In this document: positions 30,399 through 38,490 of the stretch, piece by piece
Layout of the letters: each line of letters opens with the position of its first letter
Position numbering within the stretch: the stretch's first letter is position 1
From: Hydrogenophaga taeniospiralis
Lineage (GTDB): Bacteria > Pseudomonadota > Gammaproteobacteria > Burkholderiales > Burkholderiaceae_C
Length of the DNA stretch: 64,000 bases
Direction of reading: 5' to 3'
Assembly: GCF_020510445.1 (NCBI RefSeq)
Contig: NZ_JAHBAG010000001.1
Span: 2,952,501 to 3,016,500, forward strand
Made by a program: the position numbers and the translations under genes
The notes under the pieces: generated by a model
Database searches by the model: none
What the model was told of the DNA's origin: nothing
What the model saw: the letters and a program-made list of their open reading frames with translations, nothing else

Positions 30399-30869
30399 TC
30401 AGCCCAGCTCGGCGATCAGCTCGATCTCCACACAAGCGCCCAACGGGATCTGCGCCACGCCGAACGCGCTGCGGGCGTGGGCGCCGGCTTTCGGGCCGAA
30501 GACTTCGCCCAGCAGTTCGCTGCAGCCGTTGGTGACGAGGTGTTGCTCGGTGTAGGTGGCGGTGCTGTTGACCAGGCTCATGACCTTGACGATGCGCGTC
30601 ACGTCGTCGAGCGTCTTGCCGGCGGCCAGGCAGGCGGCGGCGAGCGTGCCCATGAGGTCGATGGCGATGGCGCGGGCGGCGAGCTTGCCCTCTTCGGTGG
30701 TCATGGTCAGGCCGAGCTGACCGACCCAGGGTTTGCCGTCTTTCTTGGCGATGTGGCCGCTCAGAAAGACGAGCTTGCCGGTCTGCACGAAGGGCACGTA
30801 GGCGGCGGCGGGAATGGCCACGGGGGGCAGTTCGATGCCGAGTTGGGAAAGCTTGTCGTAGACGCTCAT
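30399..30869 (-). CDS. RidA family (YjgF/YER057c/UK114) protein
   Basis: A 156-residue RidA-superfamily protein; relatives hydrolyse reactive enamine/imine intermediates such as 2-aminoacrylate. The strand GKLVFLSGHIA and the terminal RSAFGVAQIPLGACVEIELIAEL, which keeps the conserved Arg, are recognisable. It is longer than the 128-residue RidA, as in the YjgH-like subgroup. The start at 30869 (MSVYDKLSQLG) has CTGGAGC upstream; a TAGAAT at 30898-30903 (minus strand) may be its -10. It diverges from rmuC. Confidence 0.87.
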   Translation of the reverse strand: MSVYDKLSQLGIELPPVAIPAAAYVPFVQTGKLVFLSGHIAKKDGKPWVGQLGLTMTTEEGKLAARAIAIDLMGTLAAACLAAGKTLDDVTRIVKVMSLVNSTATYTEQHLVTNGCSELLGEVFGPKAGAHARSAFGVAQIPLGACVEIELIAELG

Positions 30870-30936
30870 GAGATGCTCCAGAAAAGGGAAGCGGGTCATT
30901 CTATAGAGCGACCTGAGGGGCCTTCTGGCACTCACC

Positions 30937-30942
30937 GATAAT
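30937..30942 (+). promoter_or_regulatory. -10-like hexamer 7 nt before rmuC
   Basis: GATAAT, then CGTTCGC, then the rmuC ATG. There is no Shine-Dalgarno sequence. This is one of twelve such arrangements in the window. Confidence 0.45.
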
Positions 30943-30949
30943 CGTTCGC

Positions 30950-32476
30950 ATGTTTGAAGCTGTGTCGTTCTGGATGGTGTTGGGTGTGCTGCTGCAGGTG
31001 TTGATCCTGCTGGCGTTGTTGTGGCTGCTGTTGCGGCGCCGGCCCGTGGACGTCGAGGAACAGGCGCATCGCCAGGCGCTGCTGGCCACACTGCAAAACC
31101 AGGGGCAGCAGACCACCCAGCGCATCGAGCGCGTGGAAAGTGAGCTGCGCCGCGAGATCGGTGACAACGCGCGCGGTGGCCGGCAGGAAATCCAGCAGAC
31201 TCTGGCCACCTTTCAGGAAACCCTCACGCGCCAGGACGCCGAGGCCACCCGCACACAGAACACCCAGCTCGATGCGTTCGCCCAGCAGCTGCTGCAGCTG
31301 CGCGGCACCCTGGGCGACACGCTGACGCAACAGCTGCAGGCGATCAGCCTGGGCATGGGGCAGCAGGCCGCGGAAGCCACGCGCACGCAGAACGCGCAGA
31401 TCGACGCTTTTGCTCAGCAGCTGGTGCAGCTGCGCGGCACGCTGGGCGACACGCTGACCAGCCAGCTCAAGGCGATGATGGAGAGCAACGAGCGCCGGCT
31501 GGGGGAGATGCGCGCCACCCTCGAAGGCCAGCTCACGCAACTGCAGCAGAACAACGCCGCCAAGCTCGACGAGATGCGCGCCACGGTGGACGAAAAACTG
31601 CAGAGCACGCTGCAGGCCCGCCTGGGTGAGAGCTTCAAGCAGGTGGCCGACCGGCTGGAGCAGGTGCACAAGGGCCTGGGCGAGATGCAGACGCTGGCGC
31701 AGGGCGTGGGCGATCTGAAGCACCTGCTGACCAATGTGAAGACCCGCGGCATGTTCGGCGAAGCCCAGCTCGGCGCCTTGCTGGAGCAGGTGTTCGCGCC
31801 CGACCAGTACGCCACCCAGGTGGCCACGCGCCCGGGCAGCCGCAACGTGGTCGATTTCGCCATCAAGCTGCCGGGCCGGGGCGACGAAGGCGCGCCCTGC
31901 TGGCTGCCGATCGACGCCAAGTTCCCGAACGAGGACTACGAGCGCCTGCTCGACGCCCAGCAGCGTGCCGACGTGGAAGGCGCCGAGCTGGCCGCGCGCG
32001 GGCTGGAGCAGCGCATCCGGCTCGAAGCCAAAAGCATGGCCGACAAGTACCTGGAGCCGCCGCACACGACCGACTTCGCGATCCTGTTCCTGCCCACCGA
32101 AGGCCTGTACGCCGAGGTGCTGCGCCGCCCGGGGCTGATGGAGGTGCTGCAGCGTGAGTACCGCGTCACGCTCGCCGGTCCGACCACGCTGATGGCCATG
32201 CTCAACTCGCTGCAGATGGGCTTTCGCACCCTGGCGCTGGAGAAACGCAGCAGCGAGGTCTGGCAGGTGCTGGGCGCGGTCAAGACCGAGTTCGGCAAGT
32301 TCGGCGATGTGCTGGCCAAGGTCAAGGCCCAGACCCAGACCGTGCTCAACACCCTGGACAGCGCCGAGACCCGCAGCCGCGCCATGGGCCGCGCGCTCAA
32401 GACCGTGGAGGCGTTGCCGCAGGAGCAGGCCAGCGCCTTGCTGCCACTGGACCCGTTGGGCGACGACGGGGTGTAG
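30950..32476 (+). CDS. rmuC: DNA recombination protein RmuC
   Basis: A 508-residue protein with an N-terminal membrane helix (about 7-28), a long coiled coil (about 35-230) and the conserved RmuC nuclease-like domain (about 240-440): KTRGMFGEAQLGALLEQ, PIDAKFPNEDYERLLDA, ILFLPTEGLYAEVLRR. RmuC limits recombination at inverted repeats. The coiled coil holds a tandem repeat of about 44 residues (ATRTQNTQLDAFAQQLLQL and ATRTQNAQIDAFAQQLVQL). It is divergent from ridA and followed by nhaD. Confidence 0.93.
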   Translation: MFEAVSFWMVLGVLLQVLILLALLWLLLRRRPVDVEEQAHRQALLATLQNQGQQTTQRIERVESELRREIGDNARGGRQEIQQTLATFQETLTRQDAEATRTQNTQLDAFAQQLLQLRGTLGDTLTQQLQAISLGMGQQAAEATRTQNAQIDAFAQQLVQLRGTLGDTLTSQLKAMMESNERRLGEMRATLEGQLTQLQQNNAAKLDEMRATVDEKLQSTLQARLGESFKQVADRLEQVHKGLGEMQTLAQGVGDLKHLLTNVKTRGMFGEAQLGALLEQVFAPDQYATQVATRPGSRNVVDFAIKLPGRGDEGAPCWLPIDAKFPNEDYERLLDAQQRADVEGAELAARGLEQRIRLEAKSMADKYLEPPHTTDFAILFLPTEGLYAEVLRRPGLMEVLQREYRVTLAGPTTLMAMLNSLQMGFRTLALEKRSSEVWQVLGAVKTEFGKFGDVLAKVKAQTQTVLNTLDSAETRSRAMGRALKTVEALPQEQASALLPLDPLGDDGV

Positions 32477-32512
32477 GCGCCATCCGTCAGCCCTTTCTCA
32501 GCTGTCGCTTCA

Positions 32513-32518
32513 TACAAT
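32513..32518 (+). promoter_or_regulatory. Putative -10 of nhaD
   Basis: TACAAT 57 nt before the nhaD ATG, with a weak TTTCTC near -35. The resulting leader contains TGAGGAGAC next to the start, a good ribosome site, in contrast to the leaderless-looking genes. Confidence 0.4.
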
Positions 32519-32575
32519 ACCTGGCTGCAAGAAAACCGGCGGCCGTGGAGCCCCCAACAACATTGAGGAGACAAA

Positions 32576-33859
32576 ATGCTTACTGCCGTGGTCGTGATTT
32601 TTGTTTTGGCCTATGCCGCCATCGCACTGGAACACCCCATCAAGATCAACAAGGCGGCTTCGGCGCTGATTGGCGCCGGCCTGCTGTGGACGGTGTACGC
32701 GATGTCCAACGGCGACGCCCATCTGGTGGGCGAACAGCTGAACGAATCGCTGATGGGCACCGCCCAGATCGTGTTCTTCCTGATCGGTGCCATGACCATC
32801 GTCGAGGTGGTCGACGCCCATGATGGTTTCGAAGTCATCACCACCCGCATCAAGACCACCAAACTTTCCACGCTGATGTGGCTGGTGGGCTTCGTCACGT
32901 TTTTCTTGAGTTCCATTCTGGACAACCTGACCACGACCATCGTCATGATTTCGCTCATGAAGAAGCTGCTGGACAAACAGGGTGATCGGCTGTTCTTCGC
33001 CGGCATCATCGTCATCGCAGCCAATGCGGGCGGCGCCTGGAGTCCCATCGGCGATGTGACCACGACCATGTTGTGGATCGGTGGCCAGATCACCGCCATG
33101 GAAATCATCAAGGGCGTGTTCCTTCCCTCCATGGTCAATCTGATGGTGCCCTTGGCCATCACGGCCTATGTGCTGCGGGGCCGCCTGGTTGAAGCGCCCC
33201 AGAAGGTCGAAGTCCGCGAAGGACACCACACCACTTCGTTTGAGAAGAACATGATGTTCTTCCTGGGTTTGGGCATTTTGGTGGCCGTGCCGGCCTTCAA
33301 GACCATCACCCACCTGCCGCCCTTCATGGGGGTGCTGTTCGGGTTGGGCATCCTGTGGCTGGCGGGTGACCTGATCCACAAGAACAAGAACGAGGACGAC
33401 AAGTATTCCTTGACCCTGGCGCACGCGCTCTCGCGCATCGACATGGGCTCCATCGTGTTCTTCATCGGCATTCTGTTGTCGGTGGCCACGCTGGAACACA
33501 CCCACATCCTGACCTCGCTGGCCGGCTGGCTGGACCAGACCGTGGGGCGCCAGGACATCATCGTGATCCTCATTGGCCTGGTCAGCGCCATCGTGGACAA
33601 CGTGCCGCTGGTGGCTGCATCCATGGGCATGTACAGCCTGGATCAATACCCCCCTGACAGCTTCCTGTGGGAGTTCATGGCGTACTGCGCCGGTACCGGC
33701 GGCTCCATCCTGATCATCGGTTCGGCCGCGGGTGTGGCGGCCATGGGACTGGAAAAGATCCACTTCTTCTGGTATGTCAAAAAGATCAGTGGCCTGGCCC
33801 TGGTGGGCTATCTGGCCGGTGCGGCCGTGTACATCGTTCAATACGGCCTGTTGCACTGA
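32576..33859 (+). CDS. nhaD: Na+/H+ antiporter NhaD type
   Basis: A 427-residue inner-membrane protein of the ion transporter superfamily with about eleven hydrophobic helices. The block SSILDNLTTTIVMISLMKKL and the segment IVIAANAGGAWSPIGDVTTTMLW are characteristic of NhaD-type antiporters, as is IVDNVPLVAASMGMY near the C-terminus; these Asp/Thr/Asn residues are implicated in Na+ transport. TGAGGAGACAAA gives a strong ribosome site. Together with nhaA 1.3 kb downstream it forms a sodium/pH homeostasis cluster, with an MFS transporter between. Confidence 0.93.
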   Translation: MLTAVVVIFVLAYAAIALEHPIKINKAASALIGAGLLWTVYAMSNGDAHLVGEQLNESLMGTAQIVFFLIGAMTIVEVVDAHDGFEVITTRIKTTKLSTLMWLVGFVTFFLSSILDNLTTTIVMISLMKKLLDKQGDRLFFAGIIVIAANAGGAWSPIGDVTTTMLWIGGQITAMEIIKGVFLPSMVNLMVPLAITAYVLRGRLVEAPQKVEVREGHHTTSFEKNMMFFLGLGILVAVPAFKTITHLPPFMGVLFGLGILWLAGDLIHKNKNEDDKYSLTLAHALSRIDMGSIVFFIGILLSVATLEHTHILTSLAGWLDQTVGRQDIIVILIGLVSAIVDNVPLVAASMGMYSLDQYPPDSFLWEFMAYCAGTGGSILIIGSAAGVAAMGLEKIHFFWYVKKISGLALVGYLAGAAVYIVQYGLLH

Positions 33860-33868
33860 CACCCGGGA

Positions 33869-35062
33869 TTGCCGGTTGATGAACATCGTTTGAAGCCTAC
33901 GCAACGAACCGAACTCGCCCGGTTGATCACCGCCCAGGTGTGCCTGCACGCCTGCATGACCGGCTTTCGCATGGCCGCGCCACTGATGGCGCTGCGCGAG
34001 GGCCGCAGCCCGGTCGCGGTGGGCACGCTGCTGGCGCTGTTCGCGTTGGCCCAGGTGTTTCTGGCCTTGCCGGCCGGCCGCTACGCCGACCGCCGGGGCC
34101 TCAGGAAGCCGGTGCTGCTGGCCGTGGGCGTGGCCACCGGGGGCGCGTTGCTCGCGGTGTTGTTCCCGATGTATGGCGTGTTGTGTTTCACCGCCTTGAC
34201 CTGCGGGGGCGCCACCGGGATGGCCGTGATTGCGCTGCAGCGCCATGTGGGGCGGCTCGCGACAGATGCCACCGCGCTCAAGCAGGTGTTCAGCTGGATG
34301 GCCATCGGGCCGTCCATTTCCAACTTCCTGGGCCCGCTCGCCGCGGGCGTGATGATCGACAGCTTCGGCTTTCGCGCCGCGTTCCTGTTGCTCGCGCTGC
34401 TGCCCTCGTTGGCCTGGTTCTGGATGCGGGGCACGGTGGATCACGAGCCGGTGGCCCCGGAGCAGCGAAACGCCAGCGGATCGCCATGGAACCTGTTGCG
34501 CGATGCTGCGTTCCGCCGCCTCATGCTGATCAACTGGATGCTGGCCTCGTGTTGGGACGTGCACACCTTCATCGTGCCTGTGATTGGACACGAGCGGGGC
34601 CTGAGCGCGACCGCGATCGGCGCCGTCCTGGGGGCCTTTGCGCTGGCCGCCACCGCCATCCGGTTGGTCATGCCCTGGCTGGCCGCGCACCTGCGCGAGT
34701 CGGTGGTGATCGGCACGGCCATGGTGTCGACCGCGCTGTTGTTTGCGCTGTACCCCCTGGTGCAGGCGACCTGGGCGATGGGGCTGTTGTCCATCCTGCT
34801 GGGGTTGGCGCTGGGGTCGGTGCAGCCGATGGTCATGAGCACGTTGCACCAGCTCACGCCCCGGCACCGGCACGGTGAAGCGCTGGGCATGCGGGCCATG
34901 GCCATCAACGGATCGAGCGTGGTGATGCCGCTGCTCTTTGGTTCGGTCGGAGCGCTGGTGGGCGTGGCCTGGGTGTTCTGGGTGGTGGGCGCGGTGGTGG
35001 GCGCGGGCTCGCGCCTCGCCTGGCGCTTGCCACATTCCTTCGGTTCGCGCCCGGGCGAGTGA
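33869..35062 (+). CDS. MFS transporter
   Basis: A 397-residue, twelve-helix major facilitator. Motif A is seen as LPAGRYADRRGLRKPVLL between helices 2 and 3; the central loop carries VDHEPVAPEQRN. No substrate is evident; its position between nhaD and nhaA suggests an efflux or pH-related role, but this is only association. It starts 9 nt after the nhaD stop, probably at TTG 33869 or TTG 33890; there is no nearby in-frame ATG before helix 1, so the start is uncertain. Confidence 0.83.
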   Translation: MPVDEHRLKPTQRTELARLITAQVCLHACMTGFRMAAPLMALREGRSPVAVGTLLALFALAQVFLALPAGRYADRRGLRKPVLLAVGVATGGALLAVLFPMYGVLCFTALTCGGATGMAVIALQRHVGRLATDATALKQVFSWMAIGPSISNFLGPLAAGVMIDSFGFRAAFLLLALLPSLAWFWMRGTVDHEPVAPEQRNASGSPWNLLRDAAFRRLMLINWMLASCWDVHTFIVPVIGHERGLSATAIGAVLGAFALAATAIRLVMPWLAAHLRESVVIGTAMVSTALLFALYPLVQATWAMGLLSILLGLALGSVQPMVMSTLHQLTPRHRHGEALGMRAMAINGSSVVMPLLFGSVGALVGVAWVFWVVGAVVGAGSRLAWRLPHSFGSRPGE

Positions 35063-35135
35063 GCCGGCCTGCGGTGCGCTCGGGCCGCCTGTGGGGACTT
35101 GGGCGATCTGTGGACACTTCGCCCGAACCTCCCCC

Positions 35136-35141
35136 TAAGAT
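35136..35141 (+). promoter_or_regulatory. -10-like hexamer 6 nt before nhaA
   Basis: TAAGAT, then CGCTCC, then ATG; no ribosome site. Confidence 0.4.
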
Positions 35142-35147
35142 CGCTCC

Positions 35148-36293
35148 ATGAACACAGCACAACGAGATGGCCTTTTGTTGGCGGGCAGCGCGGTGGTCGG
35201 CATGGCCCTGATGAACAGCCCGATGTCCGACGGCATGCAGCAACTGCTGGCGTTGCCCTTCCAGGTGGGGGTGGGCGGGTACGTGCTTGCCAAGCCATTG
35301 GAGTTGTGGATCAACGACTTTCTGATGGCCATCTTTTTTCTGCTGGTGGGGGTGGAGATCAAGCACGAGTGGCTTCACGGCGCTCTGGCCACGCCGCAGG
35401 CGCGCATCCTGCCGTTTGGTGCGGCCGTGGGGGGCATGGCGGTCCCCGCTCTGATTTTTGTGCTGTTCAACTGGAACCAGCCACCCAACCTCGCGGGCTG
35501 GGCCATTCCTGCGGCCACGGATATTGCGTTTGCCATCGGTCTCATGGCGCTCGCAGCCCCGAACATCCGTGGTGCGCTGCTGGCGTTCCTGACGGCCGTG
35601 GCGGTGCTGGACGATCTGGGCGCGATCATCGTGATCGCGCTGTTCTACACCGATCAGTTGAGCAAGACCATGCTGGGTTTTGCCGCCGTGGGGGTGGGTG
35701 CGTTGTTCATCCTCTCCAGCCTGCGGGTGCAGCGCATCTGGCCTTATGTGGCGGTGGCCCTGTTTCTTTGGGTCTGCGTGCTCAAGTCGGGTGTGCACGC
35801 CACGCTCGCGGGCGTGGTGGTGGGCCTGTTCCTGCCGGCGGCGCAGGATGGCAACAGCCCGGCGGAGAAACTGGACCATGCCCTCAAACCCTGGGTGAGC
35901 TGGCTGATCCTGCCGCTGTTCGGGGTGGTGAACGCGGGGGTGTCGCTGGCGGGCTTTTCATGGGCCGCCCTGGCCCAGCCGGTGACCCTGGGCGTGGCGG
36001 GGGGGCTGCTGCTGGGTAAACCTTTCGGCATTCTGGCGGGTACCTGGGTCGCGAGCCGGCTTGGCGGTGGCTTGCCCGATGGGCTGCGCCTGCGCGACTA
36101 TGTGCCGGTGGCGTGCTTCTGCGGCATTGGATTCACCATGGCGTTGTTCATTTCCACGCTGGCCTACCCGCCGGGCAGCGATCCAGGCGATGCGGCCAAG
36201 CTCGGCGTTTTGCTGGGAACCGTTTGCGCCTTTGCGTTGGGGGCTCTGGTGGCCCGCTGGGACGGGTCAGGCCGCTCGCCTGCAAGCGCCTGA
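35148..36293 (+). CDS. nhaA: Na+/H+ antiporter NhaA
   Basis: A 381-residue inner-membrane antiporter exchanging two H+ for one Na+ (or Li+). The paired Asp of helix V are in AVAVLDDLGAIIVIALFY; ELWINDFLMAIFFLLVGVEIK (helix II, shown here only as its start ELWINDFLMAIFFL), PAATDIAFAIGLMAL and CGIGFTMALFISTLA are NhaA signatures. Length matches E. coli NhaA (388). It follows the MFS gene by 85 nt and ends 13 nt before the convergent tetR stop. Confidence 0.95.
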   Translation: MNTAQRDGLLLAGSAVVGMALMNSPMSDGMQQLLALPFQVGVGGYVLAKPLELWINDFLMAIFFLLVGVEIKHEWLHGALATPQARILPFGAAVGGMAVPALIFVLFNWNQPPNLAGWAIPAATDIAFAIGLMALAAPNIRGALLAFLTAVAVLDDLGAIIVIALFYTDQLSKTMLGFAAVGVGALFILSSLRVQRIWPYVAVALFLWVCVLKSGVHATLAGVVVGLFLPAAQDGNSPAEKLDHALKPWVSWLILPLFGVVNAGVSLAGFSWAALAQPVTLGVAGGLLLGKPFGILAGTWVASRLGGGLPDGLRLRDYVPVACFCGIGFTMALFISTLAYPPGSDPGDAAKLGVLLGTVCAFALGALVARWDGSGRSPASA

Positions 36294-36306
36294 CCGGGGC
36301 ATTCAT

Positions 36307-37008
36307 TCACCCGATTGGCTCGGGTACGGGTGTCTTGGCCCGGGTATTCGCGGCGCGTCGGGCCGAGGTTCTTTCCCCCGCTTTGATCGGAAAACCGAGC
36401 CCGCTCAGGAAGGTGTCGACCACCTGCCGGCCACTGCGCCGCAGGTCAAATGCCTTGGGGTCGAGCAGCCAGTTCTGGATCAGGCCGTCGATCATCACGT
36501 GCAGACCGAGCGCCGCGCTCTGCACGGGGATGGCGAGGGTCAGCCCCTGCTGGTTCGCCGCCGACTGCAACACCTCGGCGGTCTGCCGCATGCAGTCGTT
36601 GCGGCCCTGCAGGTGGCGTGCGCGCACCGCGTGCATTTCGTCGTGGTATTCCACCTGCAGGGTGGCGATTTCGAAAACGCGGCGCGTGCGCTCGTCGGTG
36701 GCGGTCTTGTGCAGGGCGTGCGCGATGGCATCGCGCAGGGCTTGCAGTGGGTCCTCCAGGTCCGAGGGTTTTTTCCCTGTCCCATTCAGGGTTTCTTCCA
36801 GTGGCAAAACCACGCGTTCCATCATCGCGTTGAATAGATCGGCCTTGTCCCTGAAGTGCCAGTAGATGGCGCCGCGGGTGGTGCCGGCGGCCACGGCGAT
36901 GTCGTTGAGCGAGGTGCGCGAGACCCCGCGCTTCTGAAACAGGTGCTCGGCCGCGTCGAGCAGGCTGTGGCGGGTGGCCTCGGCGTCGGCCTTGGTGCGT
37001 CGAACCAT
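36307..37008 (-). CDS. TetR/AcrR-family repressor of the RND efflux operon
   Basis: A 233-residue regulator. The HTH (about 12-55) reads RHSLLDAAEHLFQKRG, TSLNDIAVAAGTTRGAIYWHF, the pattern of AcrR/TtgR/MexR-type efflux repressors (I show AGTTRGAIYWHF as the recognition part). The C-terminal ligand domain is hydrophobic with VFEIATLQVEYHDEM. It is divergent from the efflux genes, and the 32-bp palindrome between them fits its operator. ATG 37008 (MVRRTKADAEATR) is the family start; the frame continues upstream through the operator. The last 25 residues are Arg/Thr/Pro-rich. Confidence 0.92.
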   Translation of the reverse strand: MVRRTKADAEATRHSLLDAAEHLFQKRGVSRTSLNDIAVAAGTTRGAIYWHFRDKADLFNAMMERVVLPLEETLNGTGKKPSDLEDPLQALRDAIAHALHKTATDERTRRVFEIATLQVEYHDEMHAVRARHLQGRNDCMRQTAEVLQSAANQQGLTLAIPVQSAALGLHVMIDGLIQNWLLDPKAFDLRRSGRQVVDTFLSGLGFPIKAGERTSARRAANTRAKTPVPEPIG

Positions 37009-37062
37009 GTGATGTCTCCAGTCGATTGACCTTATGGAAATGTGGGGGCTTGTTGGGTTGGG

Positions 37063-37094
37063 ACTATACATACATTCACGAATGTATGTATAGT
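37063..37094. promoter_or_regulatory. AcrR/TtgR-like operator, perfect 15-bp inverted repeat
   Basis: Arms ACTATACATACATTC and GAATGTATGTATAGT flank AC. The core TACATACATTC..GAATGTATGTA is nearly the same as the known E. coli AcrR operator. Both ends form -10-like hexamers (TATAGT) pointing outward, so bound repressor would block both the regulator and pump promoters. Confidence 0.85.
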
Positions 37095-37186
37095 TCGACC
37101 CCTTGCCCTCGTTGGTCATCGCTCGCGACGGTCATGTCAGCCGCTTCTCAGGCGGCTTCCCCGATTTCATTGCCCTAAGGATTCCC

Positions 37187-38479
37187 ATGCCTGCTCAGAG
37201 TCCCCAGTCTTCCGTTTCGTTCAACCCCCCGCTGGCGACATCCGGTCGCGCCGTGCAGTGGGCCCGCCGCCTGTCGGTGATCTCCGCCGCTGTGTTGCTG
37301 GTGGCCTGCGGCAAAGGGGAGGCGCCGGCCGCCGCAGCGCCAGGCGGCGGCATGCCCGCGCCCGAGGTGGGCGTGGTCAAGGTCGCACCGGGCGATGTGG
37401 GCCTGTTGACCGAGTTGCCGGGCCGGCTGGAGGCCTCGCGCGTGGCCCAGGTGCGGGCACGGGCGGCGGGCATCCTGCAGCAGCGGCTGTTCCGCGAAGG
37501 CAGCGATGTGAAGGCCGGTCAGGCGCTGTTCCGCATCGACCCGGCACCGTACGCCGCCGCCCAGCAGAGTGCGCAGGCCAGTCTGGCCCGGGCCCAGGCC
37601 AACCAGGCCCAGGCCACGGCGCTGGCCGAACGCTACAAGCCGTTGGTGGCGGAGAACGCGATCAGCCAGCAGGAGTACGCCAACGCGGTGGCGGCCCAGA
37701 AAGCCGCCGAGGCCGACGTGGCGGTGGCCAAGGCGGCGGTGCAGACCGCCAGCATCAACCTGAACTACGCGAACGTGACGGCGCCGATCTCGGGCCGCAT
37801 CGGCCGCGCGCTGGTGACCGAGGGTGCGCTGGTGGGGCAGGGCGAGGTGACCCAGCTGGCCGTGATCCAGCAGGTGGACCCGATGTATGTGAACTTCACC
37901 CAGTCGGCGGCGGAGACCATGAAGCTGCAGCGTGCGCTGGAGAGTGGCCAGCTCAAGGGCGCGGGCGTCGGCGCGGCCAGCGTGCGTGTGGTGCTGGAAG
38001 ACGGCAGCGAATACCCCAAGGCGGGACGCCTGCTGTTCTCCGATCTGTCGGTGGACCCCACCACCGGCCAGGTCACGCTGCGTGCCGAAGTGCCCAACCC
38101 CGGCGGCGCGCTGCTGCCGGGCCTGTACGTGCGGGTGCGCCTGGAGCAGGCGACCGCGCGCGATGCCATCGCGCTGCCGCAGCAGGCGGTGACGCGCTCG
38201 GCCCAGGGCGACTCGGTGTCGGTGGTGGCCGCTGACGGCAAGATCGAGCAACGCACGGTGAAGATCGGTGGCCAGCAAGCGGGGCAGTGGGTGGTGCTGG
38301 ACGGGCTGAAGGCCGGTGAGCAGGTGATGGTGGACGGCTTCCAGAAGCTGCAGATGATGCCGCCGGGCACACCGGTCAAGGCTGTTCCCTGGCAGGCGCC
38401 GGGCACCGCACCCGCCGCAGCCGCGCCCGCCGCTGCCCCTGCAGAAGCTCCGGCCAAAGCTCCGGCTGCGTCGAAGTAA
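37187..38479 (+). CDS. RND efflux periplasmic adaptor (membrane fusion lipoprotein)
   Basis: A 430-residue AcrA/MexA-type adaptor. A hydrophobic signal ends at LLVAC (Cys near residue 41), giving a lipid anchor. The lipoyl halves are VGLLTELPGRLEASRVAQVRAR (in part) and NLNYANVTAPISGRIGRAL, the helical hairpin has AISQQEYANAVAAQKAAEAD, and the beta-barrel/proximal part is GSEYPKAGRLLFSDLSVDPT. The C-terminal 35 residues are an Ala/Pro/Lys tail. The ATG at 37187 is 93 nt after the operator. The pump gene follows after 11 nt. Confidence 0.93.
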   Translation: MPAQSPQSSVSFNPPLATSGRAVQWARRLSVISAAVLLVACGKGEAPAAAAPGGGMPAPEVGVVKVAPGDVGLLTELPGRLEASRVAQVRARAAGILQQRLFREGSDVKAGQALFRIDPAPYAAAQQSAQASLARAQANQAQATALAERYKPLVAENAISQQEYANAVAAQKAAEADVAVAKAAVQTASINLNYANVTAPISGRIGRALVTEGALVGQGEVTQLAVIQQVDPMYVNFTQSAAETMKLQRALESGQLKGAGVGAASVRVVLEDGSEYPKAGRLLFSDLSVDPTTGQVTLRAEVPNPGGALLPGLYVRVRLEQATARDAIALPQQAVTRSAQGDSVSVVAADGKIEQRTVKIGGQQAGQWVVLDGLKAGEQVMVDGFQKLQMMPPGTPVKAVPWQAPGTAPAAAAPAAAPAEAPAKAPAASK

Positions 38480-38490
38480 GGAGCGCCGGC

